Assembly: GCA_017882065.1 (NCBI GenBank)
Contig: JADGQD010000052.1
Span: 1-11,114 of the forward strand
Source: Anaerolineales bacterium
Lineage (GTDB): Bacteria; Chloroflexota; Anaerolineae; Anaerolineales; Villigracilaceae
Length of the DNA stretch: 11,114 bases
Reading direction: 5' to 3'
In this document: in pieces, positions 7,189 to 11,114 of the stretch
How the letters are laid out: each line of letters starts with the position of its first letter
How positions within the stretch are numbered: position 1 is the first letter of the stretch
Program-made: the position numbers and the translations under genes
The notes under the pieces: model-generated
Told to the model about the DNA's origin: nothing
What the model saw: the letters and a program-made list of their open reading frames with translations, nothing else
The model's database searches: none

Positions 7189-7510
7189 CGATTTCACCAT
7201 GGTTGCGCTCCTGAAAACCCTGCTCGGTATGGAGGGCTACCAGGTGGCGACTCTGTTGGACAAAACAGGTGACATCCTGGACAATATCCGGCAAGAGAAG
7301 CCGGACGTTCTGTTGATTGACATTTTTCTTGGCGACAGCAACGGAATGAAAGTTCTCCGGCAGATCCGCGAGACGCCGGATATGAAAGACCTAAAGATTG
7401 TCATGGTTTCCGGTATTGATAAGGCCGAGGAATGTCTGGCTGCGGGAGCGAACGCCTTCCTGCTCAAGCCATACATGCCCGACGACCTGTTCGACCTGCT
7501 CCGTTCGTAG
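7163..7510 (+). CDS. Single-domain response regulator (CheY-like receiver)
   Basis: All 115 residues are one receiver domain with no output domain. The acidic pocket is Asp8-Asp10 (LLADDDF), the phospho-acceptor is Asp53 (VLLIDIFLGD), the switch Ser is Ser83 (MVSG), and Lys102-Pro103 is the conserved KP pair. No histidine kinase is in the window, so the partner is unknown. Such stand-alone receivers act by protein-protein contact, for example with kinases, motors or enzymes. The start lies inside the end of lon (26-bp overlap), with a GGGAAAAAG ribosome-binding stretch within lon codons. This links its synthesis to Lon production. Confidence 0.95.
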   Translation: MVKVLLADDDFTMVALLKTLLGMEGYQVATLLDKTGDILDNIRQEKPDVLLIDIFLGDSNGMKVLRQIRETPDMKDLKIVMVSGIDKAEECLAAGANAFLLKPYMPDDLFDLLRS

Positions 7511-7524
7511 CGTTTGGGGACCCT

Positions 7525-7956
7525 GTGACTGAAGTGCGTATCCGGGAATTCCACTACCCCGAAGATTATCCAGCTGCCCGGCTTATCTGGGAGAATGCCG
7601 GTCCGGGTATTCAACTGCGCCGTTCCGACGATCCGGTAGAGATCCAGAAAAAACTCCAACGCGACCCCGACATGTTCCTCGTCGCCGAAGCGGATGGCAA
7701 AATACTTGGCACTGTGGTCGGCGGTTTCGACGGGCGGCGTGGCATGGTCTACCATCTGGCGGTGACAAAAATTTACCGCAAGCAAGGGATTGGCGAGTTA
7801 CTCATGGATGAATTGGAACGCCGCCTGAAAGCGAAAGGCTGTATACGTTGTTACCTGCTCGTCACAGTTGAAAACGAAAGCACCATGCGTTTCTACGAAA
7901 AACGCGGCTGGGCGCAAATGAAAAACGTAACCACCTACGGCAAAGACCTGGAATGA
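7525..7956 (+). CDS. GNAT-family N-acetyltransferase
   Basis: The 143-residue protein starts at GTG 7525, preceded by GGGGA at 7516-7520 and 14 bp after the regulator stop. The frame is open further upstream, but that part overlaps the receiver gene. Motif A (HLAVTKIYRKQGIGELLM) holds the acetyl-CoA pyrophosphate loop R-K-Q-G-I-G at 85-90. Motif B (NESTMRFYEKRGW, 117-129) has the usual Tyr124 that may act as general acid. It looks close to the RimI/YpeA group, which often acetylate protein N-termini or small molecules, but the substrate cannot be read from sequence. It overlaps the next gene by 4 bp (ATGA). Confidence 0.93.
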   Translation: MTEVRIREFHYPEDYPAARLIWENAGPGIQLRRSDDPVEIQKKLQRDPDMFLVAEADGKILGTVVGGFDGRRGMVYHLAVTKIYRKQGIGELLMDELERRLKAKGCIRCYLLVTVENESTMRFYEKRGWAQMKNVTTYGKDLE

Positions 7957-8447
7957 CTCTCCGCATCGGCATCCTGACTTCTTCTGACCGCTCCTCACGC
8001 GGGGAACGCCCCGACCTCTCCGGCCCGGCGCTGGCGGAGCTTGTCATCGCTCAGGGCTGGACGGTAGCCCACACGGCCATTGTACCGGACGATCTGGATG
8101 TGTTACGCGAAACCCTTGCCACTTGGGCCGATAGCGGCGAGATGGATATTATCCTGACCACCGGCGGGACCGGCTTCGCCCCGCGGGATGTCACTCCCGA
8201 AGCGACAAGCCTTGTGATTGACCGCCAGGCTCCCGGTCTGCCCGAAGCCATGCGCCTGGAAAGCCGGAAGGTCACGCCGCACGCCATGCTTTCACGTGCG
8301 ATGGCCGGAATGCGAGGCAAGGTGCTGATCATAAACTTGCCGGGCAGTCCGAAAGCCGCCGTGGAGAATTTGCATGTGGTGTTGCCCGTTCTGGCTCATG
8401 CGGTCGAGTTGTTGAAAGAAGACCCGGATGCCGAGAAGCATCACTAA
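7953..8447 (+). CDS. mog: MogA/MoaB-family molybdopterin biosynthesis protein
   Basis: This 164-residue protein matches the MoCF-binding fold. The N-terminal strand is RIGILTSSDRSSRGERPDLSG, TTGGTGFAPRDVTPEA is at 69-84, and NLPGSPKA is at 128-135, all standard family motifs. The Asp residues in PDDLD (45-49) and Asp79 fit the active-site acids. Members bind molybdopterin and attach AMP to it before molybdenum insertion, in the cytoplasm. Sequence alone does not separate the MogA from the MoaB subgroup. The start is fused to the acetyltransferase stop by an ATGA overlap. No other molybdenum-cofactor gene is in the window, so its place after lon is probably chance operon assembly. Confidence 0.9.
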   Translation: MTLRIGILTSSDRSSRGERPDLSGPALAELVIAQGWTVAHTAIVPDDLDVLRETLATWADSGEMDIILTTGGTGFAPRDVTPEATSLVIDRQAPGLPEAMRLESRKVTPHAMLSRAMAGMRGKVLIINLPGSPKAAVENLHVVLPVLAHAVELLKEDPDAEKHH

Positions 8448-8454
8448 AATCCTC

Positions 8455-8483
8455 TTGCCACGTTCCTGTAACTGGCATATAAT
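8455..8483 (+). promoter_or_regulatory. Promoter of efp
   Basis: TTGCCA (8455-8460), a 17-nt spacer and a perfect TATAAT (8478-8483) form a near-consensus housekeeping promoter. Transcription would start near 8490, giving a leader of about 29 nt with an AAGGAAG ribosome-binding site. It begins 8 bp after the preceding stop, so efp has its own transcription start. This is the strongest promoter visible in the window. Confidence 0.8.
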
Positions 8484-8518
8484 CCCGCCCGCTTGCAATT
8501 TTCAAAAAGGAAGAACCT

Positions 8519-9076
8519 ATGATTGATGTAAACAACCTTCGCAAAGGCGTGACCTTCGAACTCGATGGCAACCTGTTCAAAGTAGTCGAATACAGTCACC
8601 ACAAACCTGGCCGTGGCAATGCCACCATTAAAATTAAAGCCCGCAACCTGCGTACCGGCTCCAACATTGAAAAGACTTTCATCTCTGGCAGTCAAGTCCA
8701 GGATGCCCGCCTCGATTTCCATACTGTCCAATACCTCTACAACGACGGCGACAACTACTACTTCATGGATCAGGAAACGTTCGATCAACCTGGCATCTCC
8801 AAAGACATCATTGGCGAATCGGCTGGTTTTCTCCAGGAAGGCATGGAGTGCAAGCTGACCTTCTATGAAGGCAAACCACTTGACATCGAAATGCCCACCT
8901 CGGTGGATCTGAAAGTCGTCTATGCTGAAGTGGCTGTGCGCGGTGATACTGCCACCGGTGTGACCAAGAAAGTCAAGGTTGAGACCGGTTTCGAGGTGCA
9001 ATGTCCGAACTTTGTAAAAGTAGGCGATACCATTCGCGTTGACACTCGTACCGGCGAGTACCTGACCCGCGTGTAA
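8519..9076 (+). CDS. efp: Translation elongation factor P
   Basis: The 185-residue length and three-domain layout are typical. EF-P enters the E site of ribosomes stalled on proline runs and promotes peptide bond formation. The N-terminal KOW-like domain is MIDVNNLRKGVTFELDGN; the loop HHKPGRGNA (27-35) carries the tip residue; NLRTGSNIEKTF follows; and the C-terminal OB domain ends with VDTRTGEYLTRV. The tip residue is Arg32, not Lys as in E. coli, where this position is beta-lysylated. Arg at this site is rhamnosylated by EarP in some proteobacteria and may be unmodified in other phyla. No modification gene is in the window. AAGGAAG at 8507-8513 supports the start. Confidence 0.98.
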   Translation: MIDVNNLRKGVTFELDGNLFKVVEYSHHKPGRGNATIKIKARNLRTGSNIEKTFISGSQVQDARLDFHTVQYLYNDGDNYYFMDQETFDQPGISKDIIGESAGFLQEGMECKLTFYEGKPLDIEMPTSVDLKVVYAEVAVRGDTATGVTKKVKVETGFEVQCPNFVKVGDTIRVDTRTGEYLTRV

Positions 9077-9083
9077 TCAAATC

Positions 9084-9109
9084 CTCCCGCAGGATCAAAA
9101 CTGCGGGAG
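9084..9109 (+). terminator. Hairpin after efp, possible terminator
   Basis: CTCCCGCAG (9084-9092), an 8-nt loop and CTGCGGGAG (9101-9109) form a perfect 9-bp GC-rich stem starting 8 nt after the efp stop. Position fits a terminator, but no T-run follows. It would be Rho-dependent or act as a 3'-end stabiliser. Confidence 0.5.
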
Positions 9110-9115
9110 AGTGCT

Positions 9116-9171
9116 ACAGGGTACTGCGCAAAGATGTGAACCCACAGGGTACTGCGTAAATATCCGAACCA
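9116..9171. repeat. Tandem pair of 28-bp direct repeats
   Basis: Two adjacent units (9116-9143 and 9144-9171) share 23 of 28 positions, with identical cores ACAGGGTACTGCG and GAACC. Only two copies are present and there is no spacer, so this is not CRISPR. The pattern could be a decayed insertion-sequence end or a double protein-binding site. No transposase is nearby. Confidence 0.65.
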
Positions 9172-9204
9172 AAATCCCGTTATTTCCGAGGCTTTCAATA
9201 CTGA

Positions 9205-9297
9205 AAAGTTCAGAGATTAATCCAAGAAGCAGTAAATTGCGGTAAATCCCTGTATCTTGGCTGTTCAAAGTTCAAGTATTAATACAAGAAGCAGTAA
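9205..9297. repeat. Two 31-bp direct repeats, 62 bp apart
   Basis: Copies at 9205-9235 and 9267-9297 match at 27 of 31 positions, both ending in CAAGAAGCAGTAA. Each contains a small palindrome centred on ATTAAT (GATTAATC at 9215-9222, GTATTAATAC at 9276-9285). The 62-bp period is close to six helical turns, so two bound proteins would face the same side of the DNA. The second copy ends 7 bp before the start of the Cys-rich gene. A regulatory role is inferred, not shown. Confidence 0.65.
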
Positions 9298-9304
9298 TTG
9301 AAAA

Positions 9305-9625
9305 ATGAAAACACCTGCTGGAACTGAATGTAAATATTTTTACGGCGACTACTACCGCGGCCGTGAATATGAGGAGTGCCGCCTGCTCGACGCTGCCTGG
9401 ACCCGCGACCTGTGCCGCACCTGCCCGGTTCCGTCCATTGGCCTGGCGAATGCCTGCGAATTCATGCAACTGCGCGGCGAGGTGATTCGTCCGTTGGCAG
9501 CCGCATTCCGGCGCCGAGTCAAGGTGACAGCTTTTTGTGAAAAGACTCAGCGGTCCGGTTTCGACCCGCATATTGGCTGTGGGGAATGTCATCCTCTTCC
9601 GCCTGTGTTTGAAGAGAAGAAATAA
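9305..9625 (+). CDS. Uncharacterised 8-cysteine small protein
   Basis: I do not recognise a named family. The 106 residues include eight cysteines: Cys9, Cys25, Cys37, Cys40, Cys51, Cys78, Cys92 and Cys95. Two C-x2-C pairs (LCRTCP, GCGECHP) and single Cys spaced between them look like zinc or iron-sulfur ligands. The N-terminal KYFYGDYYRGREYEEC is rich in Tyr and there is no signal peptide or membrane segment, so a cytoplasmic metal-binding protein is likely. The ATG at 9305 lacks a good ribosome-binding site and is preceded by the AT-rich repeat region. Codon use within the gene looks like its GC-rich neighbours. Function is unknown; it could be a small redox or zinc-binding accessory protein. 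Confidence 0.8.
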   Translation: MKTPAGTECKYFYGDYYRGREYEECRLLDAAWTRDLCRTCPVPSIGLANACEFMQLRGEVIRPLAAAFRRRVKVTAFCEKTQRSGFDPHIGCGECHPLPPVFEEKK

Positions 9626-9695
9626 ATCCATAAGCTCCCGCTGCCGTCCCGGATACCCGAAGGGCATGGCGGCGAGGACGCTGTCTAGAGTTGCC

Positions 9696-10946
9696 ATGCC
9701 CATCACACTCCTCCTCGACCTCGACGACACCCTGCTCGAAACCAACATGGACGTTTTCATCCCGGCCTACTTCAAGGCTCTCTCCGCCGCGCTGGCGGAG
9801 AAAGTGGCACCGGAGGTGATGATCCCGGCTCTGACAGGCGGGACGAAGGCGATGATGGTTAACATGGACCCGGCTCTCACCCTGCGGGAAGTCTTCGATG
9901 CCTATTTCTTTCCAAAGCTCGGTTTGGACCGCATCACGCTCCAGACGGCGATTGACCGCTTCTACGATGAAATCTTCCCAACCCTGGGTGCCCTGACGAA
10001 GCCCATCCCGGAGGCTGTCCGCCTGGTGGATTGGGCGTTCGCGCAAGGCTATCGGGTGGTCATTGCCACCAACCCCTTCTTCCCGTTGAAGGCCGTCCAA
10101 CACCGTCTGCGTTGGGCTGGCCTGCCGCCGGAGAAATATCCGTTTGCGCTGGTGACTTCCTACGAGACGTTTCACTTCACCAAAGAGACGGTCGCTTACT
10201 ATCCGGAAGTTTTAGCGCAATTGGGCTGGCCGGAGGACCCGGCTGTGATGGTTGGCGACGATATAGACCGGGAAGTCAAACCGACCCAGGCTGCCGGGTT
10301 TCCGGTCTTCTGGGTCCGGAAATCCGGTGAAGTGTCTGCGGAACCGGGCGAGGTTCCGCAGGGTAGTCCCGGTTCTCGCACGGGGCGGGGTAGTCCCGGT
10401 TCCCGGATGGGGCAAGGGACGTTGGAATCGTTCCGCGGCTGGCTGGAAAAAGCCGACCCTGAAACGCTCAAAATATCATTCAAGACACCCTGGGCGCTGT
10501 TAGCCAACCTGCGTTCCACCCCGGCTGCCATCGCCACACTGGTCGCATCCCTCTCGCCGGACGCCTGGAGGCGTCAACCTGCACCCGCTGAGTGGTGCCT
10601 GACCGAAATCATCTGCCATCTGCGGGATGTGGAGCGCGAAGTCAACCTGCCGCGCATCCGCAAGCTGCTGGCAGAAGAGAATCCTTTCCTGGCTGGCGAA
10701 GTCACCGACCGCTGGGTGGAAGAACGTCATTGCGCCGAGCAGGATGGCCGTCAGGCTCTGGCCGATTTCATCACCGCGCGTAAGGAAGCACTCGGCCTGT
10801 TAAACGGCCTGCAGGCTGAATGGTCCAGAACGGCCCGACATGCCATCTTTGGTCCCACCACTTTGCTGGAACTGACCGGCTTCGTCGCCGGTCATGACCG
10901 GGCGCACGTCCAGCAAATATGGAAGACGATACAGGGCGGCTGGTAA
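9696..10946 (+). CDS. HAD-superfamily hydrolase fused to a DinB-like domain
   Basis: The 416 residues hold two units. Residues 1-210 are a HAD phosphatase-like domain: motif I DLDDTL (Asp8, Asp10), a helical cap of about 85 residues, motif II VVIATN (Thr125), motif III Lys163 (FTKET) and motif IV VGDDID (Asp188, Asp189, Asp191). Residues 255-416 look like a DinB/YfiT-type four-helix bundle, with WCLTEIICHLRDVER (His308) and VAGHDRAHVQQI (His400, His404) as the likely metal-binding triad. A Gly/Ser/Pro/Arg linker (about 210-245) joins them. The HAD part should hydrolyse a phosphate ester. DinB-like domains are metal-dependent, some acting as thiol transferases, but its substrate is unknown. 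The frame is open back to 9537, but homology starts at MPITLLLDLDD. An ATG at 9666, behind GAAGG, is the alternative start. The ribosome-binding site at 9696 is poor. Confidence 0.88.
   Translation: MPITLLLDLDDTLLETNMDVFIPAYFKALSAALAEKVAPEVMIPALTGGTKAMMVNMDPALTLREVFDAYFFPKLGLDRITLQTAIDRFYDEIFPTLGALTKPIPEAVRLVDWAFAQGYRVVIATNPFFPLKAVQHRLRWAGLPPEKYPFALVTSYETFHFTKETVAYYPEVLAQLGWPEDPAVMVGDDIDREVKPTQAAGFPVFWVRKSGEVSAEPGEVPQGSPGSRTGRGSPGSRMGQGTLESFRGWLEKADPETLKISFKTPWALLANLRSTPAAIATLVASLSPDAWRRQPAPAEWCLTEIICHLRDVEREVNLPRIRKLLAEENPFLAGEVTDRWVEERHCAEQDGRQALADFITARKEALGLLNGLQAEWSRTARHAIFGPTTLLELTGFVAGHDRAHVQQIWKTIQGGW
10336..10361. repeat. 10-bp inverted repeat inside the fusion linker
   Basis: CTGCGGAACC and GGTTCCGCAG flank a 6-nt loop within the linker-coding part of the HAD-DinB gene. 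The stem is perfect. It lies directly upstream of the 27-bp tandem repeats, and hairpin plus repeats occupy exactly the low-complexity linker, as if a small palindromic element had entered a tolerant site in frame. Confidence 0.6.
10362..10415 (+). repeat. Two 27-bp in-frame tandem repeats in the linker
   Basis: Units 10362-10388 and 10389-10415 begin with the same GGTAGTCCCGGTT and code for GSPGSRTGR and GSPGSRMGQ. Because the period is a multiple of three, copy-number changes would alter linker length without breaking the frame. Confidence 0.75.
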
Positions 10947-10998
10947 TTTTGGACTGAATGTGGTAAATTAACCTTCGTCGAGTTGGAAGGAGAAATTT

Positions 10999-11114
10999 AT
11001 GAGTTTCTTGCGTGAATTTGGTTTGCCTGAACTGCTGATTATCCTGGTGATCATCGTGATCCTCTTCGGCCCAGGCCGCATTGGCAAAGTGGCCGGCGAA
11101 CTTGGCAAAGGTAT
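10999..11114 (+). CDS. tatA: Twin-arginine translocase subunit TatA/TatE, 3' end cut by window edge
   Basis: The first 38 codons are present. A short periplasmic start (MSFLREFGLPELL) leads into a hydrophobic transmembrane helix (LLIILVIIVILFG). Then comes the family hinge FGPGRIGKV and the beginning of the amphipathic helix (AGELGKG). The acidic Glu11 just before the membrane segment matches the polar residue usual at this place. TatA forms the protein-conducting part of the Tat pathway that exports folded proteins across the cytoplasmic membrane. AAGGAG at 10987-10992 fixes the start. TatA and TatB/E cannot be fully separated from this piece. No convincing promoter is seen in the 52 bp before it. 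Confidence 0.9.
   Translation, partial: MSFLREFGLPELLIILVIIVILFGPGRIGKVAGELGKG

Noticed and set aside
6463..7200. Minus-strand open frame of 245 codons
   Set aside because: It is opposite the protease domain of Lon, where the catalytic motifs are certain.
9109..9116. GAGTGCTA resembling half of a CIRCE heat-shock operator
   Set aside because: The other half (TTAGCACTC) is absent, and it lies downstream of efp rather than before hsp20 or lon.
9116..9297. Possible small CRISPR array
   Set aside because: There are two unrelated repeat pairs with only two degenerate copies each, no regular unique spacers and no cas genes.
9537..9695. N-terminal extension of the HAD-DinB protein from the ATG at 9537
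   Set aside because: It overlaps the Cys-rich gene by 89 bp, and the extra residues show no domain. HAD similarity begins at 9696.
10947..10998. Promoter for tatA
   Set aside because: TTGGAC at 10949 has no -10 hexamer at proper spacing, and the AT-rich TAAATT has no -35. The support is too weak to list.

Overview
The window looks like a stretch of bacterial chromosome with moderately high GC (judged by eye) and compact, mostly co-directional genes. The content best fits a Chloroflexota, Anaerolineae-like organism. The clues are an uncharacterised gene pair that resembles lineage-specific Chloroflexota proteins, an EF-P with arginine at the modification site, and an Hsp20-Lon cluster. This placement is inference from recalled similarity, not a search result.

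Layout. Positions 1-1157 (minus strand, running off the left edge) hold a GT4-family glycosyltransferase. A 246-bp divergent intergenic region follows, with a good minus-strand promoter, a plus-strand -10, an operator-like palindrome and a perfect 17-bp GC-rich hairpin. From there everything is on the plus strand: two overlapping genes of unknown function (1404-2996 and 2989-3423), a hairpin, tRNA-Arg(TCT) at 3466-3538, and thiol peroxidase tpx (3607-4128). A tightly packed cluster comes next: small heat-shock protein, Lon protease, single-domain response regulator, GNAT acetyltransferase and MogA/MoaB-type molybdopterin protein (4180-8447). Elongation factor P (8519-9076) has its own near-consensus promoter. 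A 228-bp AT-rich intergenic region with two different families of direct repeats then precedes an 8-cysteine small protein (9305-9625). Last come a HAD-hydrolase/DinB-like fusion (9696-10946) and the start of tatA (10999 to the right edge).

How the genes fit together. The centre of the window is a protein-quality and stress module: Tpx removes peroxides, Hsp20 holds unfolding proteins and Lon degrades them. The receiver-only regulator, the acetyltransferase and the molybdenum-cofactor protein are coupled to lon by overlaps and very short gaps, so they are probably co-transcribed with it. The most useful leads are the uncharacterised pair (1404-3423), the Cys-rich protein with its phased upstream repeats, and the HAD-DinB fusion whose linker carries a DNA hairpin and tandem repeats. 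I see no CRISPR array, no intact mobile element and no recognisable defence system. Nothing here can be claimed as a proven new system.
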